Assembly: GCF_036013745.1 (NCBI RefSeq)
Contig: NZ_CP107880.1
Location: 2,480,001-2,544,000 of the forward strand
Reading direction: 5' to 3'
Length of the DNA stretch: 64,000 bases
Source: Streptomyces sp. NBC_00483
Lineage (GTDB): Bacteria; Actinomycetota; Actinomycetes; Streptomycetales; Streptomycetaceae
Position numbers and translations under genes: made by a program. Each line of letters starts with the position of its first letter. The first letter of the stretch is position 1. This document shows positions 25,451 through 34,887 of this stretch, in pieces. The notes beneath the pieces were generated by a model. The model ran no database searches. It was given only the letters and a program-made list of their open reading frames with translations, and had not been told where the DNA came from.

Positions 25451-26407
25451 TCACGCCGCCCCGTCGTACGCCACGAGCGCCTCGCGCGCCGCGGCCTGCG
25501 CACTGGTCGCCAGCTCGGCGGGCGACACGATGTGCCCGTCCCGGCCGAGCCGCAGCGCGAGCCTGCGCAGCGAGGACGGGTCCGGCGTGCGCAGCGTGAT
25601 CCGCAGCCCGCCGTCCGGCAACTCCTCGGCGCTGTCGTGCGGGTAGTACTCGGCGACCCAGCGCCCGCCGGGCCCGACCTCGATGACCACCTCGGGGTCC
25701 TCGGCCGCGGGCTGCACAAGCCCCTCGGACAGGTCCCGCAGTTCGACCTGCGGCGGCGCCGACGGCTCGTCCAGGACCTTGATCTCGGCGACCCGGTCGA
25801 GCCGGAACGTCCGCCGCGCCTCCGACCGACGACACCACGCCTCTACGTAGGTGTGGCCCACGCTCACGAGCCGGATCGGGTCGATCTCCCGCTCGGTGAC
25901 CTCGTCACGCGCGGGCGAGTAGTAGCGGATCCACAGCCGACGCCGCTCCGAGATCGCCCGGTCGACATCCGCGAAGACGCCGCCCTCCGACTCGAAGGTG
26001 ACGCTCAGGCGCGCACTCGCACCGGCCACCTCACCGGCCGCGGTCTCCAGCTTCGCGGTCGCCCGCAGCAGTGCGAGACGGTCGCTCTCACGCAGCCCGG
26101 GCAGCGTGGCCACCGCGCGAGCGGCCACCAACAGCGCGGTCGCCTCGTCGGCAGCGATCCGCAGCGGCTCGGCGACATCGTCCGGGTTGTGCCACCAGAT
26201 GCGGTCGCCGTCGGTGTCGATGTCGAGCAGATCGCCGCCGCGGAAGCTCGTCCCGCACAGCGGCAGCACGTCCAGGTCGGAGATCAGCTCGTCCTCGGTG
26301 ATGCCGAAGGCCCGCGCGACATCCTCCACGCGCGCGCCGGGGCGCTCACGCAGATACGTCACCAGGGACAACATCCGCCGGGTCTGGTCAATGGCGTTGG
26401 AAGCCAT
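25451..26407 (-). CDS. pafC: WYL-domain transcriptional activator PafC
   Basis: 318 aa. An N-terminal helix-turn-helix region (QTRRMLSLVTYLRERPGARVEDVARAFGI) precedes a WYL domain (ERRRLWIRYYSPARDEVTEREIDPIRLVSVGHTYVEAWC) and a WCX C-terminal extension. With PafB it forms the heterodimer that activates the RecA/LexA-independent DNA-damage regulon in actinobacteria. It is 18 bases downstream of pafB. The link to the proteasome is positional; PafBC is not needed for pupylation in mycobacteria. Confidence 0.93.
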   Translation of the reverse strand: MASNAIDQTRRMLSLVTYLRERPGARVEDVARAFGITEDELISDLDVLPLCGTSFRGGDLLDIDTDGDRIWWHNPDDVAEPLRIAADEATALLVAARAVATLPGLRESDRLALLRATAKLETAAGEVAGASARLSVTFESEGGVFADVDRAISERRRLWIRYYSPARDEVTEREIDPIRLVSVGHTYVEAWCRRSEARRTFRLDRVAEIKVLDEPSAPPQVELRDLSEGLVQPAAEDPEVVIEVGPGGRWVAEYYPHDSAEELPDGGLRITLRTPDPSSLRRLALRLGRDGHIVSPAELATSAQAAAREALVAYDGAA

Positions 26408-26425
26408 GCTTGTACGTACTCCCCC

Positions 26426-27379
26426 TCAGCCCTTGGCCACGGCGCGCAGCCGGTCCACGACATCGGCCCGCAGTTCGGCGGGCTCCAGCACCACCACGTC
26501 GGGCCCGAACTCCACCAGCCAGGCGTCGAGCCCGTGCCCGTACGGGATCTCCACCTCGTCCCAGCCGTCGCCGAGCTCACGCACGGAGGCGGCCTTGGAG
26601 CGCAGCGGGAAACCGGCACCCGCGCGAAGCTTGATCAGCGCGGAGCGGTCGGCGGTCTCCCCCGCCCAGCTCGCGACGGTCTCCCGCACGGTCACCACAT
26701 CCGGCACCGGCACCTTGAACTGTCCCGCCCGCGAGCGCACCTTGCCGGTGATCCGCGACAGCCGGAAGACGCGCTCGGCCTGCCGGTCGCGGTCCCAGCC
26801 CGCGAGGTACCAGTGACCGCGCCAGCACTCCAGGGCCCACGGCTCGACGTGCCGCTGCCCGGGCCGCGCGGCCGTGGCCTTGCGGTAGTCGAAGACGACG
26901 GGGCGCCGGTCGCGGCAGGCCAGCATCAGCGGCTCGAAGGACGCCTCGTGCACCGGGATCCTGGGTTCGAGCGCGCCATGGCTCTCGTACGGGTCCATCT
27001 CCTCGGGCATCCCGGCCGCGCGCAGCTTCTGCAGGGCGCCGCTCGCGGCACCGGCGAGGCGGGCCTGCTGCCAGACCTTCGCGGCGAGGCCGAGGGCGGC
27101 GGCCTCCTCGGCGTCGAGCGTGACGGGCGGCAGGCGGTTGCTGTCGCGGCCGGCCAGATAGCCGACCTCGCCGTCCAGGTTCTCCACGGTCTCGATGACC
27201 AGGCCGAGTTCGCGCAGATCGTCCTTGTCGCGCTCGAACATCCGGTTGAAGGAATCGTCGCTGCCCGCTTCGAGGTAGGCCTCGATGGAGCCACGCAGCT
27301 CACGCTTGCTGAGCGGACGCCGCGTCCCGAGCAGACACAGCGCCAGATTCATCAGCCGCTCGGCCTTGGCAATCGCCAT
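26426..27379 (-). CDS. pafB: WYL-domain transcriptional activator PafB
   Basis: 317 aa from ATG 27379 (GGAAAGG upstream). N-terminal HTH (AERLMNLALCLLGTRRPLSKREL), the middle LGLAAKVWQQARL region, WYL domain (RDRRPVVFDYRKATAARPGQRHVEPWALECWRGHWYLAGWD) and WCX tail. Partner of the adjacent PafC; WYL domains of PafBC are reported to sense single-stranded DNA. Confidence 0.93.
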   Translation of the reverse strand: MAIAKAERLMNLALCLLGTRRPLSKRELRGSIEAYLEAGSDDSFNRMFERDKDDLRELGLVIETVENLDGEVGYLAGRDSNRLPPVTLDAEEAAALGLAAKVWQQARLAGAASGALQKLRAAGMPEEMDPYESHGALEPRIPVHEASFEPLMLACRDRRPVVFDYRKATAARPGQRHVEPWALECWRGHWYLAGWDRDRQAERVFRLSRITGKVRSRAGQFKVPVPDVVTVRETVASWAGETADRSALIKLRAGAGFPLRSKAASVRELGDGWDEVEIPYGHGLDAWLVEFGPDVVVLEPAELRADVVDRLRAVAKG

Positions 27380-27445
27380 CGACGCCCTTTCCTGAAGGTG
27401 ACTCCCGACGGACGACCGTACCGCTCGGGCGTGTCCTGGCAAAAG

Positions 27446-27479
27446 CCGAAGGCCCATGCCAGGAGGCATGGGCCTTCGG
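27446..27479 (-). terminator. Strong Rho-independent terminator of the FKBP genes
   Basis: Perfect 15-bp stem CCGAAGGCCCATGCC / GGCATGGGCCTTCGG with a four-base loop. On the minus strand it is followed by CTTTTG. It separates the FKBP gene from pafB. Confidence 0.9.
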
Positions 27480-27509
27480 TTGACCGCTTGCGGTCGGAGT
27501 GTGACTGAC

Positions 27510-27884
27510 TCAGACGCCCATCAGGTCACACACGAAGATCAGCGTCTCGCCGGGGGCGATGCGGCCGCCACCGGCGCCACGGTCGCCGTACGCGAGGTGC
27601 GCCGGGATGGTCAGCCGACGACGACCGCCGACCTTCATGCCCTGCACGCCCTTGTCCCAGCCCGCGATGACCTGACCGGCACCGAGCTGGAACTCCAGCG
27701 GGTTGCCCCGGTTCCAGGAGGCGTCGAACTCCTCGCCGGTGGAGAAGGACACGCCCACGTAGTGGACCTTCACGAAGTCGCCGGCCTTGGCCTCGGCGCC
27801 GTCGCCCTCCCAGAGTTCCTCGATCTGGAGGTCCGCCGGTGCGTCACCGATCGGGAAGTCGACCTCGGGCTTGTCGATGTTCAC
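27510..27884 (-). CDS. FKBP-type peptidyl-prolyl cis-trans isomerase, cytoplasmic
   Basis: 124 aa from GTG 27884 (GGAG upstream). One complete FKBP domain: VHYVGVSFSTGEEFDASWNRG, FQLGAGQVIAGWDKGVQGMKVGGRRRLTIPAHLAYGDRG, LIFVCDLMGV, with the active-site Tyr, Asp, Trp and Phe present. Size matches the FKBP-12-like proteins described from Streptomyces. No signal sequence. It follows the secreted FKBP lipoprotein gene in the same direction. Confidence 0.94.
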   Translation of the reverse strand: MNIDKPEVDFPIGDAPADLQIEELWEGDGAEAKAGDFVKVHYVGVSFSTGEEFDASWNRGNPLEFQLGAGQVIAGWDKGVQGMKVGGRRRLTIPAHLAYGDRGAGGGRIAPGETLIFVCDLMGV

Positions 27885-27947
27885 GTGAAGTGCTCCTGCT
27901 TGTCGACTGCTCTGCAACCGGGACAGTCTGCCATCTTCTGTGGCTCG

Positions 27948-28008
27948 GTGCGCTCAGTGCGCGGGCTTGGTGCGCGGGCTTGGTGCGCGGGCTCAGTGCG
28001 CGGCGAGG
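27948..28008. repeat. 13-bp tandem repeat between the two FKBP genes
   Basis: Unit GTGCGCGGGCTTG at 27957-27969, 27970-27982 and, with CTCA, at 27983-27995; a partial copy precedes and the last copy runs into the final codons and stop of the FKBP lipoprotein. Confidence 0.85.
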
Positions 28009-29009
28009 ATGTCGACCGTGAAGACCAGCGTCGAGTTGGCCGGCAGCGTCTTGCCCTGCGCCTTCTTGCCGTACGCCTGGTCCGGCGGGATCACCAGGAG
28101 CACCCGGTCACCGACGTGCTTGCCGACGAGCCCGTTGTCCCAGCCCTTGATGACCTGACCGCCGCCGATCGGCGTCGTGAACGGCTGGCCGCTCTTCCAG
28201 GACGAGTCGAACAGCGCGGCCTTCTTCTTGCCCTCGTTGATCTTCCAGGCGGCACCGCTGTACTGCATGGTGACCGTCTGGCCCTTCTTGACCTCGGCAC
28301 CCTTGCCCTGGATCAGGACCTTGTCCACCAGGTCCTTCGGCGGGTCGCTCTTCGGGATCGAGATCGTCGCCGGCTCTTCCTTGTCGGCCTGGATCTGCGG
28401 CAGGTTCGACGGGATCGAGGCCTGCTTGCCCTCGACCTTCTTCGGGATGACCTTGCCGACGTCCAGGGCGAAGACGAGCGTGTCCGTGCCCTTGATGCCC
28501 ACCTGCTGGTTGCCCTGGCTGCCGAAGCCCGCGGCCGGCGGCGCCACGACGAGGACCCGGCTGCCCTCCTTCTGCCCGAGCACGGCCTGCGAGAACGCCG
28601 GGAGCTGACCCTCGGCGCCGGCGGTCACCATCTGGTCGCCACCGCCCTGCGAGCCGTACGTGGAACCGAGGTCCTTGCCGCCCTTCCAGACCTTGCCGGT
28701 GAAGTTCATCGACACCAGGTCGTTCTTCTTCACCGTCGGGCCGTCGCCCTCGGACACGTTGTGCACGACGAACTTGTCGCTCGGGTCACCCTTCGGCAGC
28801 GAGATCTTCGCCTGCTTGCCGTACGCGCCCGAGACCTTCGGCATCGGGTTCGCGCTGTCGACCGCCTTCGGTACCGCGGCTGCCTTCGGCGAGGAGGACG
28901 ACGAGTCCGCCTTGTCCGCCGAATCCTTCTTGCTGTCGTCACTGCCGCAGGCCGTCGCGGTCAGCGCCAGTGCCGGCACGATCAGTAGTGCTGCAAGTCG
29001 GCGTCGCAC
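27993..29009 (-). CDS. Lipoprotein with two FKBP-type isomerase domains
   Basis: 338 aa from GTG 29009 (GAGG upstream). Signal peptide RRRLAALLIVPALALTATAC with a lipobox ending in Cys, then a Ser/Lys/Asp-rich linker. FKBP domain 1 at about 85-190 (MNFTGKVWKGGKDLGSTYG) is degenerate at active-site positions; domain 2 at about 230-335 (MQYSGAAWKINEGKKKAALFDSSW, IGGGQVIKGWDNGLVGKHVGDRVLLVIPPDQAYG) looks complete. It should assist folding of secreted proteins on the outer face of the membrane. Between pafA and the cytoplasmic FKBP, same direction. Confidence 0.92.
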   Translation of the reverse strand: MRRRLAALLIVPALALTATACGSDDSKKDSADKADSSSSSPKAAAVPKAVDSANPMPKVSGAYGKQAKISLPKGDPSDKFVVHNVSEGDGPTVKKNDLVSMNFTGKVWKGGKDLGSTYGSQGGGDQMVTAGAEGQLPAFSQAVLGQKEGSRVLVVAPPAAGFGSQGNQQVGIKGTDTLVFALDVGKVIPKKVEGKQASIPSNLPQIQADKEEPATISIPKSDPPKDLVDKVLIQGKGAEVKKGQTVTMQYSGAAWKINEGKKKAALFDSSWKSGQPFTTPIGGGQVIKGWDNGLVGKHVGDRVLLVIPPDQAYGKKAQGKTLPANSTLVFTVDILAAH

Positions 29010-29153
29010 AGTGGTCCTCAAGTCGCTCGAATATGGTCCGGCCACTCTAGGCCTTCGCCCCGACATTCCAAGGGACGGCCAGGGGCCTCGTACGAATGAT
29101 TCGTACGAGGCCCCTGGCCGGATTGCTCAGCGTGTGCGCATACCTACCGGCGA

Positions 29154-30515
29154 TCACATACCGGCGATCAACTTCTCCACTCGATCGTCCACACTGCGGA
29201 ACGGGTCCTTGCACAGCACCGTGCGCTGCGCCTGATCGTTCAACTTCAGGTGCACCCAGTCGACCGTGAAGTCACGGCGCTGCTCCTGGGCACGGCGAAT
29301 GAAGTCGCCGCGCAACCGCGCGCGCGTGGTCTGCGGCGGCACCGACTTGCCCTCGAAGATCTTCAGGTCGTTGCAGATCCGCTTGGCCTGGCCCTTCTTC
29401 TCCAGGAGGTAGTAGAGACCGCGCTGCCGGTGGATGTCGTGATACGCGAGGTCTATCTGCGCGACCCTCGGGTGCGACATCGTCATGTTGTGCTTCGCGC
29501 GATAGCGCTCGATGAGCTGGTACTTCATGACCCAGTCGATCTCGGTGCCCACCCGGTCCAGGTCCTCGGACTCGATGGCGTCGAGCGTGCGACCCCACAG
29601 CTCCAGAACCTGCTCCACGGTGCCGCTGCGGATGCCCCTGCGCTCGCAGAAGTCCACGGCCTTCTCGTAGTACTCGCGCTGCACTTCGAGGGCCGAGGCC
29701 TCACGGCCACTGGCGAGCCGCACCTTGCGGCGGCCCGTGATGTCGTGACTCACCTCGCGGATCGCCCGGATCGGGTTCTCCAGGGTGAGGTCGCGCATCA
29801 CCGTGCCCGCCTCGATCATGCGCAGCACGAGGTCGGTGGCTCCGACCTTCAGCAGCATCGTCGTCTCCGACATGTTCGAGTCGCCGACGATGACGTGCAG
29901 ACGGCGATAGCGCTCGGCGTCCGCGTGCGGTTCGTCCCTGGTGTTGATGATCGGCCGGGAACGCGTCGTCGCGGAGCTGACGCCCTCCCAGATGTGCTCG
30001 GCACGCTGGCTCACGCAGTACACGGCACCGCGCGGAGTCTGCAGCACCTTGCCCGCGCCGCACAGCAACTGCCTTGTGACCAGGAAGGGGATGAGAATGT
30101 CCGCGAGCCGCGAGAACTCCCCGTGCCGCGCCACCAAGTAGTTCTCATGGCAGCCGTAGGAGTTACCCGCCGAGTCGGTGTTGTTCTTGAACAGGTATAC
30201 GTCGCCTGCGATTCCCTCCTCGTGCAGGCGGCGTTCGGCGTCGACGAGCAGGCCTTCCAGAATGCGCTCGCCCGCCTTGTCGTGCGTGACCAACTCGGTC
30301 ACGTTGTCGCATTCGGGAGTTGCGTATTCCGGATGCGACCCGACATCGAGGTAAAGGCGGGCGCCGTTCCGCAGAAAGACATTGCTGCTGCGGCCCCATG
30401 ACACGACACGGCGGAAGAGGTACCGCGCCACCTCGTCAGGAGACAGGCGCCGCTGTCCCCTGAACGTACACGTGACGCCGTACTCGTTCTCCAGCCCGAA
30501 AATGCGGCGGTCCAT
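29154..30515 (-). CDS. pafA: Pup--protein ligase PafA
   Basis: 453 aa, glutamine-synthetase-like carboxylate-amine ligase that joins the C-terminal Glu of Pup to substrate lysines with ATP. Landmarks: [14 protein letters not shown] (metal-binding Glu), [29 protein letters not shown] and [27 protein letters not shown]. It lacks the extra loop of Dop. The upstream MFS gene ends only 9 bases before the start, so both may share a transcript. The substrate Pup is encoded 4.4 kb away. Confidence 0.97.
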   Translation of the reverse strand: MDRRIFGLENEYGVTCTFRGQRRLSPDEVARYLFRRVVSWGRSSNVFLRNGARLYLDVGSHPEYATPECDNVTELVTHDKAGERILEGLLVDAERRLHEEGIAGDVYLFKNNTDSAGNSYGCHENYLVARHGEFSRLADILIPFLVTRQLLCGAGKVLQTPRGAVYCVSQRAEHIWEGVSSATTRSRPIINTRDEPHADAERYRRLHVIVGDSNMSETTMLLKVGATDLVLRMIEAGTVMRDLTLENPIRAIREVSHDITGRRKVRLASGREASALEVQREYYEKAVDFCERRGIRSGTVEQVLELWGRTLDAIESEDLDRVGTEIDWVMKYQLIERYRAKHNMTMSHPRVAQIDLAYHDIHRQRGLYYLLEKKGQAKRICNDLKIFEGKSVPPQTTRARLRGDFIRRAQEQRRDFTVDWVHLKLNDQAQRTVLCKDPFRSVDDRVEKLIAGM

Positions 30516-30524
30516 GACTGAACA

Positions 30525-31784
30525 TTACGCCCGATCCCCCGAGCTGAAACGGGGTTCGACGGCACGGTTTGGATCATTTTCCGACGAGCGCGCGACACGC
30601 CCGGACGTGCGCGGCTCCGCCAGGACCCGAGCCGTTGAAAGCAGTACGACCAGTGCAAGCGTGCCAGTGACGGCCGGAACGGCGAAGCCCCACCGCGTAC
30701 CGGCCCACTCGACGACCGGGCCCGCCACGGCAGTTCCCACGCTGGAGCCGACCATGAACGTCGTCACGAGCCACGAGAAAGCCTCCGTGACCGTACCCAC
30801 CGGCGCATGCCGGTCCACGACGATGAACGCGCACGCGATGCACGGCGCCAGGAACACCCCCGCCACCACCATCAGGGCCACCATCGCGACCGGCCCCGGC
30901 ATCAGGACCAACGGCACGTAGAACAACGCCAGCAGCGCCACCAGCCACCGAAGTCGCCGCTCCGGAGCACCACTCCACTGACGGGCCCCGTAGACACTGC
31001 CGCCCACCAGCGCACCCATCCCGATCGCCGCCATCAACCAGCCGTACACGGCATCGCCGCCCCGGACCTCCGCGTACGACATCGCCGCCACGGTGATCGA
31101 ACCGAGCGCGGTCCCGATGAACAGGAAGGCGACGAGCAGCACCAGCAGCCCCGGCGAACGCAACGCGCCCAGCCAGTGCGCCTCGCGCGGAGCCGAACGC
31201 CACGCGCGCGAGGGCTTCGACAGCACCACGGAGAGCGCACCGAGCACACCGATCACGTTGAGCACCACGAGCGCGGCCTGCGCCGACCACAGCGACACGC
31301 ACAACGTCACCAGCAACGGCCCGACGGTGAACATGACTTCCTGCGCGATCGCGTCCATCGCGTACGCCGTGTGCACCTGCTCCTCGCGCGCCAGCACGCT
31401 GGGCCACAGCGCCCGCAGGCCGCCCTCCAGCGGCGGCGTGAACAGTCCGGCCAGGGCCATCGCCGCGTACGCCAACGGCAGCGAGTCCATACCGACGAAC
31501 GCGAAGACCGTCATGGCGAGCCCCGACAGGACCGCCGCCGACAGCTGCACCTTCGGCTGGCCCCGCAGGTCGACGAGGCGCCCGAGGAGCGGCTGCCCGA
31601 TCGCGTTCGCCACCCCGTACACCGCCGCGAGCGCGCCCGCCAGGCTGTACGTGCCGCCCTCGGCCCGGATGAACAGCACGACGGCGATCGGGGCCGTCGC
31701 GTTCGGCAGCCTGCCCACCAGGGTCCCCGTGAGCAGCCGCATCGCGTGCCGCGCCCTGAGGATCTCCGCATACCCCGCGGCCAT
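30525..31784 (-). CDS. MFS transporter
   Basis: 419 aa from ATG 31784, with GGGGCGGGG-type sequence before it and a palindromic operator 26 bases upstream; the open frame farther upstream has no coding character. About twelve membrane segments with the loop 2-3 motif GRLVDLRGQPKVQ. Proteins of this type are often drug or sugar effluxers; the substrate is unknown. It is divergent from a LacI regulator and 9 bases upstream of pafA, which suggests a shared regulator and possibly a shared mRNA with pafA. Confidence 0.87.
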   Translation of the reverse strand: MAAGYAEILRARHAMRLLTGTLVGRLPNATAPIAVVLFIRAEGGTYSLAGALAAVYGVANAIGQPLLGRLVDLRGQPKVQLSAAVLSGLAMTVFAFVGMDSLPLAYAAMALAGLFTPPLEGGLRALWPSVLAREEQVHTAYAMDAIAQEVMFTVGPLLVTLCVSLWSAQAALVVLNVIGVLGALSVVLSKPSRAWRSAPREAHWLGALRSPGLLVLLVAFLFIGTALGSITVAAMSYAEVRGGDAVYGWLMAAIGMGALVGGSVYGARQWSGAPERRLRWLVALLALFYVPLVLMPGPVAMVALMVVAGVFLAPCIACAFIVVDRHAPVGTVTEAFSWLVTTFMVGSSVGTAVAGPVVEWAGTRWGFAVPAVTGTLALVVLLSTARVLAEPRTSGRVARSSENDPNRAVEPRFSSGDRA

Positions 31785-31809
31785 CGCCCCGCCCCCGCCC
31801 TGAAGTTTT

Positions 31810-31835
31810 ACGTATAACGTCCCGACGTTATACGT
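31810..31835. promoter_or_regulatory. Perfect 26-bp palindromic operator, likely LacI-family site
   Basis: Arms ACGTATAACGT (31810-31820) and ACGTTATACGT (31825-31835) are exact reverse complements around CCCG. The element lies between the divergent MFS and LacI-family genes, close to the MFS start, the place for a repressor that controls both. Confidence 0.82.
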
Positions 31836-31904
31836 ACCACGTGCCCGGCGGACAGAGCCACCCGCTAACGTCGGGCACCCTGGACGACACCTACGGAGGC
31901 ACCA

Positions 31905-32951
31905 GTGACCAGCGGCCAGGACGGCACCACGACCGCCCGCCCCACCAGCAGAGACGTCGCCCGCGCGGCCGGCGTCTCCCAGGCCGCCGTCTCGCTCGTC
32001 ATGGGCGGCAAATGGCGCGGCCGAGTCTCCGAGACCACCGCCGAACGCGTCCGCACCACCGCGGAGCACCTCGGCTACCGGCCCAACCTCGCGGCCCGCA
32101 ACCTCCGCACCGGCCGCACCCGCACCGCCCTCCTCGTCGTCCCCGCACTCACCAACGAGTTCTTCGCCGGGGTCTACACAGGAGCGGCCCGCGTCGCCGT
32201 ACAACACGACTTCGGCGTCGTCCTCTACCCCTCACCCGACGGCATCGGCCCCGCCCGCGACCCCTTCCCCTCCGCCCGCGCCGCGCTCGACGGCATCCTC
32301 GCCTCCTCCATGGCCGCCGACGCCCTCACCGCCCTGCGCGGCGACGACACCCCGCCCATCCCCCTCGTCATGCTCGACAGCGACCCCACGGGCAGCCCCG
32401 GCGCCACCACCGTCAACCTCGACCTCGCCGACGGCATCCGGCAGATCACCGACCACCTCATCGCCCACGGCCACCGCAACTTCTTGCACCTCGCCTCCGC
32501 CGTCCAGTCCTGGACCTTCGACGTCCGCGCCCGCGAACTCGCCGCCCGCACCGCACAGTTGCCGGACACCACCGTGCGCACCATCCGTTCCGCCCTCACC
32601 GTCGAGGACGCCGTCACCGCCACCGAAACGGCGCTGCGCACCTCCGGCCTCGTCGAACCCACCGCCATCGTCTGCGACGACGACAAACTGGCCGCCGGCG
32701 CCTACAAAGCCGCCCGCCGCCTGGGCCTGCGCGTCCCCGACGACCTGTCCATCACCGGCTTCGACGACCTCACCCTCGCCACCGCGATCGAACCCGAACT
32801 CACCACCGTGCGCCTGCCCGCCGAGGAGGTCGGCGCACACGGCATGCGCGCACTCCTCGCCGTCCTCGACGACCGGGAAGCCGAGACCACCCCGCTCCCG
32901 GTCGAACTGATCGTGCGCGGCTCCACGGGACCGGCCGCGCCCCGCCCCTGA
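31905..32951 (+). CDS. LacI-family transcriptional regulator
   Basis: 348 aa from GTG 31905 (ACGGAGG upstream). HTH at residues about 14-60 (TSRDVARAAGVSQAAVSLVM) and hinge helix YRPNLAARNLRTG, then a periplasmic-binding-type effector domain (FFAGVYTGAARVA, PTAIVCDDDKLAAGAYKAARRLGLRVPDDLSITGFDD). It most likely represses the divergent MFS gene through the palindrome between them. Effector unknown; the MFS substrate is the natural candidate. Confidence 0.92.
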   Translation: MTSGQDGTTTARPTSRDVARAAGVSQAAVSLVMGGKWRGRVSETTAERVRTTAEHLGYRPNLAARNLRTGRTRTALLVVPALTNEFFAGVYTGAARVAVQHDFGVVLYPSPDGIGPARDPFPSARAALDGILASSMAADALTALRGDDTPPIPLVMLDSDPTGSPGATTVNLDLADGIRQITDHLIAHGHRNFLHLASAVQSWTFDVRARELAARTAQLPDTTVRTIRSALTVEDAVTATETALRTSGLVEPTAIVCDDDKLAAGAYKAARRLGLRVPDDLSITGFDDLTLATAIEPELTTVRLPAEEVGAHGMRALLAVLDDREAETTPLPVELIVRGSTGPAAPRP

Positions 32952-32954
32952 CAC

Positions 32955-32992
32955 ACGTGTGCCCCGGCCGGTTCGACAACCGGCCGGGGCAC
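32955..32992. terminator. Bidirectional hairpin terminator between the LacI gene and prcA
   Basis: Perfect 17-bp stem GTGTGCCCCGGCCGGTT / AACCGGCCGGGGCACAC with a CGAC loop between two convergent genes. Confidence 0.88.
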
Positions 32993-33010
32993 ACGACGCG
33001 CTACGGGCTG

Positions 33011-33781
33011 CTACTTGCCCTCTGAAGGACCCTCGTCGTCGGACACCGCATCCGACTCGGCCTCCGTCGTCGCGGCAGCCCCCTCTGCCGTGAGCAGCCG
33101 CTCCAGCTGCCGCCCCACGATCCGCTTGAACTTCCGCTGCTGCGGCCGCGTACGGTCCAGGACCGCCACCTCAAGGCGCTCCGCGGGAATCTCCCGCTCG
33201 CCCCCATTGGTGTCCCGGGACAGCGCCGTCACCGCCAGCTTCAACGCCTCCGACAGCGTCATGCCGTCACGGTGCTGCTGATCCAGATAATTGCTGATCT
33301 GCTCCGCACTGCCACCGACCGCCACCGAGCCGTGCTCGTCGACGATCGACCCGTCGTGCGGAAGCCGGTAGATCTGGTCGCCCTCGGCCGACTGACCGAC
33401 CTCGGCGACCACCAACTCCACCTCGTACGGCTTCTCCCCCGCGCTGGAGAAGATCGTGCCCAGCGTCTGCGCATACACATTCGCCAGACCACGAGCCGTC
33501 ACATCATCACGGTCGTACGTGTAACCGCGCAGATCCGCGTAGCGCACGCCACCGATCCGAAGGTTCTCGTACTCGTTGTACTTACCGGCGGCCGCGAAGC
33601 CGATCCGGTCATAGATCTCGCTGAACTTGTGCAGAGCACGGGACGGGTTCTCGCCGACGAACACGATGCCATCGGCGTACTGCAGCACGACAAGGCTGCG
33701 ACCGCGAGCGATGCCCTTGCGCGCGTACTCCGCGCGGTCGGCCATCGCCTGCTGGGGTGAGACATAGAACGGCGTCGACAC
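33011..33781 (-). CDS. prcA: 20S proteasome alpha subunit PrcA
   Basis: 256 aa. Alpha-type N-terminal helix ([23 protein letters not shown]) and core landmarks [33 protein letters not shown] and VAEVG, no catalytic Thr. An acidic C-terminal tail follows. Forms the outer heptameric rings that gate entry and dock the ARC ATPase. Last gene of the pup-prcB-prcA unit, 62 bases after prcB. Confidence 0.97.
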   Translation of the reverse strand: MSTPFYVSPQQAMADRAEYARKGIARGRSLVVLQYADGIVFVGENPSRALHKFSEIYDRIGFAAAGKYNEYENLRIGGVRYADLRGYTYDRDDVTARGLANVYAQTLGTIFSSAGEKPYEVELVVAEVGQSAEGDQIYRLPHDGSIVDEHGSVAVGGSAEQISNYLDQQHRDGMTLSEALKLAVTALSRDTNGGEREIPAERLEVAVLDRTRPQQRKFKRIVGRQLERLLTAEGAAATTEAESDAVSDDEGPSEGK

Positions 33782-33843
33782 CGGCTATCCGTCCCTTTCT
33801 GTCAGTGGCTCGATGAGTAGGCAACCAAGAGGGAGTCGGCCGG

Positions 33844-34689
33844 CTAGAGCAGAGCGGCCCGCGGACCGTCCGGCAGCTCCATACGCCGCTCCAGGATCGA
33901 CCGGGCGATACCCGAGGACTCGTCGTCCGACAGCCGACGGAAGCCCTCGTCCGAGATCACCGTGACGATCGGGAAGATCCGCCGCGCCATGTCGGGACCA
34001 CCCGTCGCCGAGTCGTCGTCCGCCGCGTCGTACAGAGCCTGCACGACCAGCGTCGTCGCCTCCTCCTCCGACAGGTCGTCGCGGTAGAGCTTCTTCATCG
34101 CCCCACGCGCGAACACCGAACCGGAACCGGTCGCCGCGAAACCGTGCTCCTCGCTGCGGCCACCCGTGACGTCGTACGAGAAGATCCGGCCCCTCTCGCG
34201 ATCCACGTCGTACCCGGCGAACAGCGGCACGACGGCCAGACCCTGCATGGCCATCCCCAGATTCGACCGGATCATGGTCGACAACCGGTTCGCCTTGCCC
34301 TCCAACGACAGCTGCGCACCCTCGACCTTCTCGAAGTGCTCCAGCTCCAACTGGAAGAGCTTCACCATCTCGACGGCCAGACCGGCGGTGCCGGCGATGC
34401 CGACGGCCGAGTACTCGTCCGCCGGGAAGACCTTCTCGATGTCGCGCTGCGCGATCACGTTCCCCATCGTGGCCCGCCGGTCACCGGCGAGTACGACGCC
34501 GCCGGGGAACGTGGTGGCCACGATGGTCGTGCCGTGCGGGGCCTCGATGACGCCCTGCGTCGGCGGCAACTGCCGGTTGCCCGGCAGGATTTCGGGCTGG
34601 TGCTCCGACAGGAAGTCCATGAACGACGACGATCCAGGCGTCAGGAAGGCAGCCGGTAGACGCCCGGTGCTACGAGGGTTGGCTTCCAC
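33844..34689 (-). CDS. prcB: 20S proteasome beta subunit PrcB
   Basis: 281 aa from GTG 34689 (GGAAGG upstream). A 53-residue propeptide precedes the autocatalytic cleavage site [12 protein letters not shown]; Thr54 becomes the N-terminal nucleophile. Core landmarks are [11 protein letters not shown] (Lys-region Asp/Arg), [13 protein letters not shown] and [15 protein letters not shown]. Its first 49 bases overlap the endonuclease VII-like ORF upstream. Confidence 0.97.
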   Translation of the reverse strand: MEANPRSTGRLPAAFLTPGSSSFMDFLSEHQPEILPGNRQLPPTQGVIEAPHGTTIVATTFPGGVVLAGDRRATMGNVIAQRDIEKVFPADEYSAVGIAGTAGLAVEMVKLFQLELEHFEKVEGAQLSLEGKANRLSTMIRSNLGMAMQGLAVVPLFAGYDVDRERGRIFSYDVTGGRSEEHGFAATGSGSVFARGAMKKLYRDDLSEEEATTLVVQALYDAADDDSATGGPDMARRIFPIVTVISDEGFRRLSDDESSGIARSILERRMELPDGPRAALL

Positions 34690-34865
34690 GCGTTTCCTTC
34701 CAAGTAGGCGATGGCCCGACGTGTGGTGTCGGGATCGTCTCCCAACTTGCCGAGGGCCGAATTGCAGTTGAAGCACAGTACGACTCGGACCCTACCCGTC
34801 TCGTGGCAGTGATCCACATGTACGGCGAGGACGTTCCGCAAAGGCCGCGCACGGTGTGGGCGCAC
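34641..34865 (-). CDS. Endonuclease VII-like zinc/HNH protein, short or degraded
   Basis: 74 aa from GTG 34865; a TTG at 34910 would give 89 aa and overlap the pup stop. The text [31 protein letters not shown] is the recombination endonuclease VII signature: HNH-type D-H..H, a CxxC pair (CFNC) and the N-x-x-L-G-x-x-x-D-D tail. The first zinc pair, normally CxxCG about 20 residues earlier, reads SVACG, so one Cys appears replaced by Ser. It is wedged between pup and prcB and overlaps prcB by 49 bases. A similar ORF is remembered at this place in S. coelicolor. Activity is doubtful. Confidence 0.6.
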   Translation of the reverse strand: MRPHRARPLRNVLAVHVDHCHETGRVRVVLCFNCNSALGKLGDDPDTTRRAIAYLEGNAWKPTLVAPGVYRLPS

Positions 34866-34887
34866 CGCACCGCACGCGACGCTTCGC

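Noticed and set aside
31785-32207. N-terminal extension of the MFS gene through the operator and the LacI start
   Set aside because: The extension covers the palindrome and the divergent gene; homology begins at ATG 31784.
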